The notes under the pieces were generated by a model. That model did not search any database. It was given only the letters and a program-made list of their open reading frames with translations, and was not told the origin of the DNA. 64,000 nt of DNA from Owenia fusiformis (taxonomy: Eukaryota; Annelida; Polychaeta; Sabellida; Oweniidae), in assembly GCA_903813345.2 (NCBI GenBank), contig CAIIXF020000457.1, positions 206,513 to 270,512 on the forward strand, in the 5' to 3' direction. Positions 49,301-60,110 of this stretch are shown here, in pieces (position 1 is the stretch's first letter; each line of letters starts with the position of its first letter). The position numbers and the translations under genes are program-made.

Positions 49301-52300
49301 AAATGAAAAGTGATCGTGAAACATTGACAAATAATGATTCAATCTTGTTGAGCCAGTTGATTTCTACGGGGACCTCAGAAATGAACAAATATCATAACTC
49401 CGAGTTATAATTTCTACGGCGACCCTGCGGGCTGTAAAAACTGGAAACGCCGTACGGAGACCGCAAGGCGAGCGTAGTTCTTCTACGCTCGCCGCAGAAA
49501 TTCACTGATTTAATTGATCTGCGGTCGACGCACGGCCTCCGTACGACAAATGTGACTGGGGTGTAAGCGCGCATACAAAACAAGCGCTACTAACACCCCA
49601 GTCACATTTGTCGTACGGAGGCCGTGCGTCGACCGCAGATCAATTAAATCAGTGTATTTCTGCGGCGAGCGTAGGAAAACTACGCTCGCCTTACGGCCTC
49701 CGTACGGCGTATTCAGGTTTTTACAGGCCGCAGGGTCGCCGCAGAAATTATAACTCGGAGTTATAATATTTGTTCATTTCTGAGGTCCCCATAGAAATCA
49801 ACGGGCTCAACAAGATTGAATCATTATTTGTCAATGTTTCACGATCACTTTTCATTTGATATTACATCCTAGCACTATGAATAACATTTAAAAATTGTCC
49901 CGATGTAAATAAAATGAAAAAAGTATTATTTATCAAAAGAAATTTAAAATTCATCGTGGGAAATGTGACTGCAAAAGTATGAGAGCGTAGAAATTCCACG
50001 GCGAGCGTAGAAATGTTACTGGCCGCAGAAATGATAGACCGCAAGGTCGCCGCAGGAAATGTGACTGGGGTGTTAGATACCCGATCAGTTTCAGCGCTGT
50101 GTTGTTTGCAAATATAGGTAAGACAGAAAAGTATTAACTCCGCCCCTTTCCCTTTTATGCTGAATACCATTCGTGAGAGTGTACCGTTAAGTGTTTAACA
50201 TTTGAAGTGGGGGTTTCCTCGATTTTTCTACTCAATTTCTCGATGGATAATGGATATATTTGCATCATTCTTTCGTCAAATTTAAGATATGAACAGTGTT
50301 CATGTCAACAATCTTTCGATGAGTGGCTTAATCCATTAGTATTGTTTGTGTAATAAATCTCCTAGCGCTGGATTAGTTTTGTACGGAGTGTGGCGAATGT
50401 ACAACGTCTTTTAATAAAATCACTATACTGATATCAGTACAAAAAACAACAAAAAATACAAAATTGTTATACAATCCCGCCATCTTTAAATTAATCAATA
50501 ACTACTTCCATTGGTTTTGAGCATGGGTTTTCAATTAGAATTCTAGTAAAAAGTCACTAAAAACCCATGGTTTTGAGCCAATATAAAGATGATTGCAATA
50601 CACCGTGAATATAGTCGAATTAATATTTTCTTATAATATTTCTATTGCCCTTAGCCTATGACAGGAGCACATGATAAATATTCAAAATACAATTGAGTAC
50701 ATAACAAACTATTGCCCATTCTCCCATACATGTATACTACATTATGAATAACAAATACACAAATTGCTCCCTCCAAACCGGAGTCATCAGGTAAAGAAAT
50801 GTGGCCCCTTCCAGTATCCCCTGTATCAAGGGCCGGTGTAAAAGAAATTATGGTCCCCTGGGGATTATGGTCCCCTTTCTTAACGACCCTGCTTGCGTAT
50901 AAGATAATGAGGGAAAGAGTTGTATTTAGGTCACCATATAAATCAATGGAGAGTAGGACCATAATTTGATAGGACCTCCTACCCTTTTACACCGGGATCA
51001 AGCATAAACTAGAAATAACCCCCTCCCCTAAACCGCTACCCCATCTACCATGCACGCCACTTGTATGTGAGAAAAAAACATGCATTTGTATATCTAGCGG
51101 TTATTATGTACATTGTCGTACAGGTTTCCGTTTCGATTTTATATGCATTCCTTAAAGTCTCCATTAATAGTTGCATGTCAATGGAATTTTACATCGATGC
51201 AATTAGGAATTTGACAAAACGAGAAATAATCAACTTTTGTCAGGTGTCCTAATGTTGTGAATAGTCTTCTGGCCCTACCAAAATCCCTACCAATACCCGA
51301 TTAATTCACTTACTCCACTCGCACCAATTGCTCTTCCGAATCCAACCAGTGTAGTTGGCTTCCAAACCATTGCAGTAAAGTGCCCAGTTCCCTGTAACAC
51401 ATGATAACATAACACATTGGAGAGAAACCTAAGAACGAATTGCTCAGAATACAAGGAAAACACACCAATTCTGGTGGATAAAATAAACATAATAATAATA
51501 AGGCTTTGTATAAAAACCTCATACCCACCTACCCACGTACGTGGGACATGATACAGTCGTTGAAGGGTTCAATTTTAAAGATCTTATAGTTTTGAGCTAT
51601 TTTGAGATTTAATAATCTTTAAAATTGAACCCTTCAATGACTGTATCATGTTCCACGTAGGTGGGTATGAGGTAGGAGACGTGTGAATTTTTTCAATTTT
51701 TTGACAACTTTCACATATCCCTCACAGCCCTCGAAGTCTTCCCATTGGATTAACATTAGTGGGCGTCGTCTATGTTCCATATATTATTGTAAAAGCTTAT
51801 ATTATTTGTGCAAATCTATGTTTTTGTCCAAATACATTGTCTGGTGATATTAAGCTGATATTAATAATATTATGCTTCAATACAGTTACGTGTATTTTAT
51901 TGTTGGAATTACACTCTACTATACCTTTTCATTTGGTGTTCATGAGCAACCCATAGGCACCCCTAAAGGAAAACCAATTAATGTAGGGAGCATATGACAT
52001 TTCAAAAAGTGTTATTTTGAGCCACCCTATTGGACACCCTGTATACTTACCGAGCTAAAGCCATGGTCACAGAAATCGTATAGGTCCACTTCATCGTACC
52101 AAAGGGTACTTCCGTCAAAGTTGTCATTTTGAGCTAAAATATTTGGATATTTATCATTAGCGGTTAGTCCTATTTCTATATTTGCTTCCACAGTCTTATG
52201 TTGTACATTGAATTGAGAATGAGTGAGCTACATGGTATATTTTGCAAGTAAGAAGTTGGATGCGACGTGTATATCACCATGTTCGGCACAATAAATTTTA

Positions 52301-55119
52301 TCTCAATCTAAAGATTCTTTACGTGAATTAAACACGTTTTGCTGACCTTTACATTGCATTAATTGAGAGTTTAAAAGGTAAGAATACAACCAGGTTGTTT
52401 TTATTAGAACATTAAGTTTCCAGTCTGATTAAATGATAGATAAATAAATTTAATTCTTAACCCTCCCCTGTGCTATCGTTTAATTGAACTAACTTTTTTC
52501 TTTTCTCATCAAAACAAAGTTACGAATTCTATATAAATCGTATTTGTGGCATCTTTTTCTCTAATACCGAAGAGTGCAATTTCTATACAACATATAATGT
52601 TTTAGTGAAAAATAAGAACCTCTTCTAGTTTGGAATCTAAACCAGTCTATGATCTGTATATGACTTATACCATGTGATACAACTATTAAATGGATTACAA
52701 ATAAGAAAATGTTTGCATTTAAATACCAGAGGTCCAGGCGAGATTTTCCCCAGCGTTAGTAGTTGATGAATCGCAACCTATTCCCGGAATATTTTGACTC
52801 TTTATATACGAACAATGTTGGCTAGGGTTTTGTATAGATAACAGATATTCAGCGTAGGCCTGGGCTTCACTGTTCAGAGTGGCGCTGAAAGTTCATTAGA
52901 AAATGTCTTTATTATTATATGTTCAACACGATTGGCCAATTCATAGTCACATGCCATAAAATAGATTACCTATTCCCTTTGACAGTTATATTCCCTCAAA
53001 AAACGAGAAGCGGGAACATGAATTTGAACTATTGACCGCTGACGTAACGATAGCAACTTCTATTACCCTTGGAAACATCTGCGCACCGTCACTGCGCACA
53101 CAAAAAACAGAAAAATGAAGGTAATGCACAAACTTTAGCCATCTCCGTTCACCCTGACAGACGTGCGAGATACACTATCGGCAGCGTGGATAAAGTTCCC
53201 TAAGCTTAATACGTCTGTATTATTTCAAGTGTTACGATGATTTATTTCGGGCGTTAAACCGTGGTTGAATTTGCCAAGTGAGAGTCTTAGAAAATTTTGA
53301 TGAAAAAATAATTAAGCATAACCATAACGTCACGACTTTCAATGGTAAGGGGAGGCATCAAAAGATCAATGTCTGAATAAATCTAGTTTGGGGGGGGGGG
53401 GGTCAAAGCCATTTCAGTTTGCTCTCCGACAAATTTCAACATTTTAATTTTTTGCAATTTCAACTCAAAATGCCTTGGAATGGTTTAAAAATAAAGACTT
53501 TACCAAATGCCTTCTTCACCTAGATGCATGCAACATGGAATATTATGCCTATTGTTGTTGGCACATGTTTTAAGAATTATAAATAAGTTATAGTACTGCC
53601 CCCATGAAAGTCCAAATTGAGTCGCTAAACATGTGAAAAGTCCGCGATCAACTTTCATTGTATTTAATTTTGAGGGGGAGGCAGGGGGGGGTCCAACTCA
53701 AAACTAGATTTATTCAGTTTCCTATCAGACATTAAACTTTTGATGCCTCCCCTAACAAATGACTTGGAGGGCAATATTGCCATCTTTAAATGGTCTTAAA
53801 CCTATGGTAAAATATAAAATCATTAGTTACACTGACTCTCATATTAAATAACTTGAATTACACCCGATTATATAAATAACACATACTCAAGGGAAAGAGG
53901 GTAAGCACTGTGTATAGCCCTTTTAGCATTGTGTATGTTCAGTTGGTTGGTCCTATACTGGGAAAGACTGACCGATCTCTTTTCTACTCCACTATCTGAA
54001 AATGAACGAAAGCCGAAATCTTTATCAATTAGTGAATAAAAGATATGCTATTGGTATTCTCAATGCACGAGAACACAAAAAATGTTTTTGATAAGAAAAA
54101 ACTCCAATTCGATTCTCACTGAGTAACATATACACTGGTGATCCACTCGATTACGCTGGTTACCGAAACGGTTCGTTTTGGTAACAAAATGTCGGAACGT
54201 CGAAGGTACGATTTTTCTTTTTTCCTTTTTTCACGCTTTGTAGGTAGAATCCCCACGACGTTTTTTCTCACAAACGTGTATCAGAATCATATGTTTTAGA
54301 AAATGTTCATGGTTGAGAAAAAATATCTCAGAAGACAAGAGAATCGTCGATTTAATTCCTCACTTAAGTTACATAAACGGTTTGGGTTAAAAGTTCAGAT
54401 CTTAACTGTTTTTCGAACCATTTATGTAACTTAAGTGAAGAATTAAATATACAATTTTGTTGTCTTCTGAACTATTTGTTCGCACATATGTACATTTTCT
54501 TAAACATATGATACTGATACACGTTTGTGTTAAAAAATGCCGTGAGAATTCTGCCTACAACGTGTGAAATGAGGAAAAGAGAAAAATCGTACCTTCTATG
54601 TTCCGACATTTTGTTACCAAAACGAACCGTTTCGGTAGCCAGCGTAATCGAGTGGATCACCAGTGATAGAGTATAGTAAGAAGGAGACCAATGATGACAA
54701 AAACTAAGTTAGATAAAACGGTGTATTGGTCACAATCCTTTTGTTATTATTTTTTTTATTTTTTTAGATTGACAGTCTATTTAACGTTATACTATTAAAT
54801 CCACGCTGCAATGGCCCCGTTGTATTTGATTTAAAGAACTTTGTACCAAATTAAAGGCATTCTTCATCCCACATTTCTGTATGTGTAATTAAATATTGTT
54901 AGGAGTTACCTAGGATTATAACAAAATAACCGTTTTACTTATACGAATCGAATTACTTAACTTAATGATCGTAATGTGCACATGCATTTGTACCAATGTT
55001 AACCTACCAGCCTCATTCTCAAGATGACCTTCTTCTAGTTCTGCCAATCGGTAGCTGGGATTGGCGGACACTGTCATTGCCATAGCAACAACCAAAGACA
55101 CTAACATCATAGTATTCAT
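46249..55119 (-). CDS. Gene C: secreted CAP-superfamily protein (304 aa, seven coding exons)
   Basis: Join of complement 55119-55008, 53995-53887, 52884-52727, 52133-52051, 51391-51314, 49080-48816, 46358-46249; 915 nt, with phases matching at every junction. A signal peptide (~1-19) is followed by a short acidic stretch with a Lys-Arg site (~42-44). The CAP domain runs from the HNAKRAIH motif (~59) to VARYVSPGNVGGQYHINVG (~184-202). The usual cavity residues are all present: His97, Glu120 (AGENLAW), Glu141 (LWYDEV) and His158 (GTGHFTAMVW). A ~100-residue Cys-containing tail, with a C-x8-C-x5-C-type end, follows. CAP proteins (CRISP, PR-1, GAPR-1, venom allergen relatives) are mostly extracellular, with diverse roles. 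The specific function here is unknown. The tail is not the standard CRISP knot. Confidence 0.88.
46359..48815 (-). other. Gene C intron 6
   Basis: 2.46 kb, GTATGT...TATAG. I see no other gene. Near the 5' end, 48740-48760 carries a 'cccaccctgtata' segment that recurs near 52022 and 56660, a common end of old mariner-type repeats. Confidence 0.55.
48816..49080 (-). CDS. Gene C exon 6 (end of CAP domain and start of tail)
   Basis: Acceptor AAATTTTAG and donor TTCAG|GTATGT; 265 nt, phase 0 in and phase 1 out. It contains VARYVSPGNVGGQYHINVG, then a Pro/Cys region and a basic KPSKKRSS end. Confidence 0.88.
49221..49936. repeat. Large foldback, ~350-bp arms, in gene C intron 5
   Basis: The left arm (about 49221-49570) and right arm (about 49586-49936) are close reverse complements with a ~15-20 bp centre. 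They carry 'ttgtcgtacggaggccgtgc', 'tcaattaaatcagtg' and 'gattgaatcattatttgtca'. GC-rich patches contrast with the AT-rich surroundings. The reading frame 49392-49583 is a product of the arm. Confidence 0.92.
49589..50074. mobile_element. MITE-like element with TAACACCCCAGTCACATTT ends
   Basis: It starts taacaccccagtcacatttg and ends aaatgtgactggggtgtta. A third copy of this end, in opposite orientation, lies at 49556-49574 at the centre of the foldback. So the foldback looks like an inverted partial second copy of this element. Confidence 0.75.
50833..50995. mobile_element. MITE family 'CCGGTGTAAAAG', copy 2 (in gene C intron 5)
   Basis: Inverted-repeat ends ccggtgtaaaagaaattatg and cccttttacaccgg. 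It matches 34000-34160 throughout. Confidence 0.88.
51314..51391 (-). CDS. Gene C exon 5 (CAP signature GTGHFTAMVW)
   Basis: Acceptor TGTTACAG and donor GTGGA|GTAAGT; 26 codons, phase 0 on both sides. It carries the CAP1 signature with the second cavity histidine (His158). Confidence 0.92.
51517..51672. repeat. Foldback, ~65-bp arms, in gene C intron 4
   Basis: 'cctcatacccacct' and 'gaagggttcaattttaaaga' at the left are reversed at the right as 'tctttaaaattgaacccttc' and 'aggtgggtatgagg'. The loop is ~25 bp. The left arm has an 8-base insertion (ccacgtac). Confidence 0.9.
52051..52133 (-). CDS. Gene C exon 4
   Basis: Acceptor AATATTTTAG and donor GCTCG|GTAAGT; phase 1 in and phase 0 out. 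It encodes the LWYDEVDLY stretch, which includes cavity Glu141. Confidence 0.9.
52727..52884 (-). CDS. Gene C exon 3 (CAP core)
   Basis: Acceptor GAACTTTCAG and donor CCTCTG|GTATTT; phase 2 in and phase 1 out. It contains ATLNSEAQAYAEYL, cavity His97 and NAGENLAW with Glu120, the hallmark start of a CAP domain. Confidence 0.92.
52925..53330. repeat. Dispersed repeat, copy 2 (matches 2655-3060)
   Basis: It has the same order of blocks as copy 1, but the CRE sites are degraded (gctgacgtaac, aacgtcacg) and the short reading frame has an early TAG. It lies in gene C intron 2. Confidence 0.75.
53344..53757. mobile_element. ~410-bp element with ~45-bp terminal inverted repeats
   Basis: The left end 'aaggggaggcatcaaaagat' and 'gaataaatctagttt' are inverted at the right end (aaactagatttattc...cttttgatgcctcccct). 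It sits directly next to the dispersed repeat copy 2, in gene C intron 2. A G run lies just inside each arm. Confidence 0.8.
53887..53995 (-). CDS. Gene C exon 2 (start of CAP domain)
   Basis: Acceptor CATTTTCAG and donor CCTTGA|GTATGT; phase 1 in and phase 2 out. It contains the Lys-Arg pair and NIHNAKRAIHSAYPLSL. This exon was found by searching for the CAP N-terminal motif in the required phase, and it fits both neighbours exactly. Confidence 0.85.
54133..54665. mobile_element. 533-bp foldback with CACTGGTGATCC ends, in gene C intron 1
   Basis: Arms of ~250 bp. The left begins CACTGGTGATCCACTCGATT and the right ends in its reverse complement. Flanks are atata and ataga, a possible imperfect 5-bp duplication. 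Like the 41030-43040 element it starts with CAC, but the rest of the end differs. Confidence 0.85.
55008..55119 (-). CDS. Gene C exon 1 (signal peptide)
   Basis: ATG at 55119, with donor GGCTG|GTAGGT at 55007; 37 codons plus one base. Residues 4-18 are a hydrophobic core followed by SAN, a good signal-peptide site. An acceptor-like GTATTTAG just upstream (exon edge at 55135) suggests a preceding 5'UTR exon. Confidence 0.8.
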
Positions 55120-55135
55120 TATGCACTTTGGAAAT

Positions 55136-56239
55136 CTAAATACGTAAATCAATGAAATTATTTTCAATATAATTCAGACATATAGTCCTAAAATAAAGAA
55201 ATAAATCATAATAAAATATAATGATTATTAATTGATCAACACATTTTAATGCGTATGGACATCATGTAAAATTGAGAACCTTATAGGAATAAAAAGCCAA
55301 TTTTCTCGTGGAATATGGACAGATGATAAATGTAGATGTCACATTTCTAACAACTCATTTAAAAGTTCACGGAAGTAGAAGTTTTGAAACATCATTGGAG
55401 ACTCATTTGTGAAATTCCACCAAACACGAAGAACATTCCATCCATCAATATTTGAGTTATTTACAAGACTAACGGATGGACTGACAGCGATGAAATTAAA
55501 TTTGTATTGTAATTGTAAATTGTATCGTTAACTCGAAAGAATCTTTGCTTTTTGAATCATCTATGTTAAAAGTCAATGCCTGTCTACGGGAACAGACAAT
55601 CTCACTGTAAATCATAGTATAGTATATTACGAAATATCTAAACCTCGTGACATCACTACTTCACGTTTACATTAGGGAGGTTTTGAGAGCCTGTACGCAA
55701 GAGTGTAATATTTTAACCCCCGGGGATTACTGTCCTGCTCTCAATTCACTTTCCCAGGGACCTAATTACAATTATTTTCAATGTACCTTTTCCTAAAGCG
55801 GCAAAGTAAAACTACAATTGGGAGAACTTATCCATCGAGGACCATAATTATACACGTTCACGTACAAGCTTTAATTAAAATAGTGTATCTAAACCTCCCC
55901 ATTGATTTACAATTATTACCTGTAAGGAAGTAGTACTGAATTAAGAAAAGTTGTAAATTCTTTGAAAATACGACTGAAAAATAATGTATCCCAACTATTA
56001 ATTCTAAGACCGCACTTACCTTTCAATGTCCTGAAAGCTCGTCAAAGTATGATGTGTACTGCAATCACCCTACCATCTATATACTATTTCTCCCCATTGA
56101 TACTTCATCGGCCTATTGGAGATCATTGTTGCATGACACCCACATGTTACTATTAATTTAATAACAAATTAATTGAATAAACTTTACAATAAACTAAGAA
56201 TTATTAAAATATGAATAAAGACGCCACGTATCAATAACA
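55136..56239. other. Upstream of gene C; one diverged MITE remnant
   Basis: 55690-55850 has 'ggacctaattacaattattt' and 'ccataatt' blocks like the CCGGTGTAAAAG MITE family, but its ends are lost. No gene. Confidence 0.45.
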
Positions 56240-56784
56240 ATATATCGAGTGTCCCAAAAATAAGACATTTTTGACATGTATTTTCTCGGATGAATCAAAT
56301 TCACTGAAAAGTTTGTAGAAAATACCACATGGCTATGGGTATTGTTAGCAAGGTACAAAAATATGAAAAAGATCAAGTAAATGTTTTGTGAGTACTAAGA
56401 AATACAAGCATGTCAATAGATCCCATACCGGAGCAGTACAATGAGAACTTCATAGCATTTGTACCAAAAGATGGTTTTTGAAAACCCGTTTTGAAAGAAA
56501 AATGACGTCATTTGTATTATGGACGCTGGTTGACATGTATCATAATACATTTGAACTTATGATTTACCAAATTTAAGATGATTAAATTCCTATCCGCTGG
56601 TATATAATATGACATGTTTTCGTCAATAAAATTTTGAAATACGTGTGTCCCATTTTTTGGACCACCCTGTATTTTTGCAACTTGCTAATGATACTCTTTG
56701 TACAAAGTTTCAGTGACTTTGGTTCATCAATTGCCGAGAAAATACTTGTCAAAAGTGTCTCATATTTTGGGACACCCGATATAT
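56240..56784. mobile_element. 545-bp element with ~75-bp terminal inverted repeats (mariner-like)
   Basis: Left 'atatatcgagtgtcccaaaa' and right 'ttttgggacacccgatatat' are inverted, with 'tattttctcgg' and 'cactgaaa' also paired further in. TA-rich flanks and a GTGTCCCAAAA end fit a nonautonomous Tc1/mariner element. No transposase frame. Confidence 0.75.
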
Positions 56785-57347
56785 AACTCGAATATTGAAT
56801 TAAGAAAATATTCAATTTCGCCATTTATAAAATTATAAAAGAAGCAATCCATACATCTTTTTAAAGTTAAAATTATTAATTTGTCAGTAAAATGTTTTTA
56901 ACACACAAATGAAAATACGACAAAAAATAAGATTAATAGGTAATAAAACGGATGACAAATATGACCAGACATTTTGAATAGAAAGAGGATTAAATACTAA
57001 ATGTTAAATTGGATGTAATTCTATTAAGATACTTTTCCAATGTCTGGTTGATTGATGCATTTGTTGAATTAGTTGTTAAAAACCTTTGATAGATTCTTCA
57101 TCTTTGTAGCAGAAAAAACTAATAATATATCAGGTGATGTTAATTTCATTCATACTGAAGTCACTACATTTTTTATAAAATAATATCTTTAATATCCAAT
57201 ATCATTGCTAGAGGAAAAACTAATAGATATTTAAAATTATCTAGACATTTCTTTTAAGAGACGATTCGAAGTCAAATTTAAAGATGGTTTCATAATTCAT
57301 AGTATTAAGAAATACGTATAGGAAGTGCTATGAACCGAATTGCAATA
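56785..57347. other. No gene recognised
   Basis: AT-rich, without clear structure. Confidence 0.4.
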
Positions 57348-57518
57348 CCGGTGTAAAGGGTAGGTGGTCCTATCAAATTTTGGTCCTACTCTCTATTGAT
57401 TTAAATGGTGACCTAATTACAATTATTTTCCTTATTATTTATACACAGTCGGGGTCAGTAAGGGCCGTAAGGAAAGGGGAACATAATCCCCAGGGGACCA
57501 TAATTTCTTTTACACAGG
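57348..57518. mobile_element. MITE family 'CCGGTGTAAAAG', copy 3 (inverted)
   Basis: It starts ccggtgtaaagggtaggtgg and ends atttcttttacacagg, in reverse orientation to copies 1 and 2. Internal blocks agree. Confidence 0.85.
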
Positions 57519-58090
57519 GGCATGTTTCAATTTTTGGCGTAAGGGGTTCTTAACATGAGAAAATCTCAATTGTTAATCACGTCACGTGACTAAGTATGCC
57601 CCAGCATTGGACTTAGATTCTCTAAAACTCTTTGACTGGCTCTTTGAGTAACTGAAATATCAGTGACATATGTTGCTCAATTCACACAATTATGCGTGTA
57701 ATATGTGTAATTTTCCTATAACTTTGTATGCTTCAATAGAAATAAGGCAAAAGCAAGCAAAACGTGAAAATGTTCTGGTATTTTAGAGGTTTAAAACAAG
57801 CGTATTTTGTGTACGTACGAGAGCATTAAATATTAAGTTCGTTTTCGAAGAGCGCACACGCTCGTGGAGTTCAGAGTGAGCTGAAGTCGCAATAAAAGTG
57901 AATATGGGTTACATGTTGTATACATTTTGGCCCATTTATTATTGGTCATACTTATACCATGATCTCGTTTGCTCCCATCTTCAACTAGGGCACCCGGCTG
58001 GTGAGTATTTTGTTCAAACACAGAATACTTCAATTTTAAAAAGGCATTAACATGACAAAATGTCACCACCTAGTAGCTCACATTATTATG
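57519..58090. other. No gene recognised
   Basis: At 57960-58030 'gggcacccggctggtgagtattttgttcaaa' like sequence resembles the foldback near 60390-60470. Otherwise unremarkable. Confidence 0.4.
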
Positions 58091-58771
58091 AGTTCAATCT
58101 AAAGTCAGATTTTAGTTTCTGATAACTTGTAGATGATTTTGAAATAAGAAATTGGTCAATTTGAAGCAAGTTGAAAAAGACCTTTTTGACCTTGAGAATG
58201 TCATTGCTTGAAGGTCAAATCTATAATCAGATTTGTACTTTTGAGAACTTGAAGATGATTTTAAAAAACAATTACATGATTCGAAAAAAGTTGAAAAATA
58301 CCCTTTTGACCTCTTTTGACCTTGAGAAGGTCATTGAAGGTCAAATCTCAAATCTAAAGTCAGATTTGAACATCTGATAACTTGTAGATGATTTTGAAAA
58401 AAGGTCAATTTGAAGCAAGTTGAAAAATGCCTTTTTGACCTTGAAGAGGTCATCGAAGGTCAAATCTTAAATCATCCTCCTAAGCAGGTATCCAGAATCC
58501 GTACCTCCTTCTCCCCCCTGCTATAACCAATTTGGAAGCGCCCGATTAAACTGAGTCACGTGATCTAATTATGACAAATGACATATACATGATTCATGTC
58601 GCAGTGTTGCGACAGCCAATCAGATTGCGAGTTTTTAATCGGGGAAATGCTAACTGCTTATCTCAGGGTGTAAAAAGAAAGAATATATTCTGAATTTTGA
58701 AGCCCTGTGATAGGAGGATGATCTTAAATATAAAGTCAAATTTGAACTTCTGGAAACTTGTAGATGATTTT
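58091..58771. repeat. Tandem repeat, unit ~120 bp, running into the second gap
   Basis: 'gataacttgtagatgatttt' type sequence with 'tttttgaccttgagaagg' and 'aaggtcaaatc' recurs at about 58120, 58240, 58378 and 58747. The last copy is cut by the gap. A 248-bp transposon (58473-58720) interrupts the array. Confidence 0.88.
58473..58720. mobile_element. 248-bp MITE, 10-bp inverted repeats, perfect 9-bp target duplication (MULE-like)
   Basis: It starts CATCCTCCTA and ends TAGGAGGATG (perfect inverted repeats). Directly outside lies ATCTTAAAT on both sides (58464-58472 and 58721-58729). A 9-bp duplication is characteristic of Mutator-like elements. It is inserted in a tandem repeat, which shows the pre-insertion sequence. 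No coding capacity. Confidence 0.88.
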
Positions 58772-59271
58772 NNNNNNNNNNNNNNNNNNNNNNNNNNNNN
58801 NNNNNNNNNNNNNNNNNNNNNNNNNNNNNNNNNNNNNNNNNNNNNNNNNNNNNNNNNNNNNNNNNNNNNNNNNNNNNNNNNNNNNNNNNNNNNNNNNNNN
58901 NNNNNNNNNNNNNNNNNNNNNNNNNNNNNNNNNNNNNNNNNNNNNNNNNNNNNNNNNNNNNNNNNNNNNNNNNNNNNNNNNNNNNNNNNNNNNNNNNNNN
59001 NNNNNNNNNNNNNNNNNNNNNNNNNNNNNNNNNNNNNNNNNNNNNNNNNNNNNNNNNNNNNNNNNNNNNNNNNNNNNNNNNNNNNNNNNNNNNNNNNNNN
59101 NNNNNNNNNNNNNNNNNNNNNNNNNNNNNNNNNNNNNNNNNNNNNNNNNNNNNNNNNNNNNNNNNNNNNNNNNNNNNNNNNNNNNNNNNNNNNNNNNNNN
59201 NNNNNNNNNNNNNNNNNNNNNNNNNNNNNNNNNNNNNNNNNNNNNNNNNNNNNNNNNNNNNNNNNNNNNNN
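58772..59271. other. Assembly gap (500 N)
   Basis: Exactly 500 unknown bases. Frames across it are meaningless. Confidence 0.99.
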
Positions 59272-60110
59272 CAAACATGCCTTATAATAGGTCCCGACAT
59301 CTCCTTTTGCCCTCATACTTGATGGGCCAGTGAGCGTTCTACTAAGGTCAGAGGTCAAAGTCATTCTAGGTTAAAAGCAGAATCAGATATATGTAGGTGA
59401 CAAAATTACAAGCAACATGTACAATTGACGTACCAATCTATTCCTTACAATCTCAAATACAATATCTCACAGAATATTTACGATATGTTACAAATTGATG
59501 AGGTTATAATACATCTAGATTAAAAGTGCAAAATTGTTTAAATTCTCCCAAATAATAAGCAACCATTCTTATAGAAAAAATATACATTGTTGTAAACTCT
59601 TTAGTTTTCCTGAAATAAAGTGTGCACTTTTGGAATTTTTAGAAAATAGACATGAAAAGGAATAACATAAGCCAGAAATATTCTAAAATTGAAACAATTT
59701 TTGTTAAACTGTTTGCTAGATCTGATTCTCTCTTTAAAATGTCAATATCTATAGGTTTACGCGTTTTTTAACCTTGGTCTGAGATTCGACCCTTGATGAG
59801 GCATGATTAGGTGACCTGAATCAAGGTCATTCCTATGTAAAATATCAATATCTAGGTATTTGGTGATTTAAAGTCCTTTGGACTGCTGTGACCCTTGGCA
59901 ACCAATGATTAGGGGAACTGAGTTCAAGGGCAATGTTAATGGGTCAAGTTTGTTTCAAGATCAAATATTAATATCTAAGTATTTGGCGTAGTAACTACCT
60001 TGGGGCTACAATGACCCTTGACGACACATGATTAGGTGACCTAAGGTCAAAGTCAATGTGTATTGGCCAACGTCATTTCAAGGTCATATCTAGGTATCTG
60101 GGGTTTCACG
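59272..60110. repeat. Diverged tandem repeat, unit ~130-160 bp
   Basis: 'gacccttg' followed by 'catgattaggtgacct' and 'aatatctaggtatttggt' recurs at about 59790, 59890 and 60010. The part before 59750 is unremarkable. Confidence 0.65.

Noticed and set aside
49392-49583. Arg-rich 63-codon frame
   Set aside because: It is one arm of the large foldback; the GC-rich element sequence explains it.
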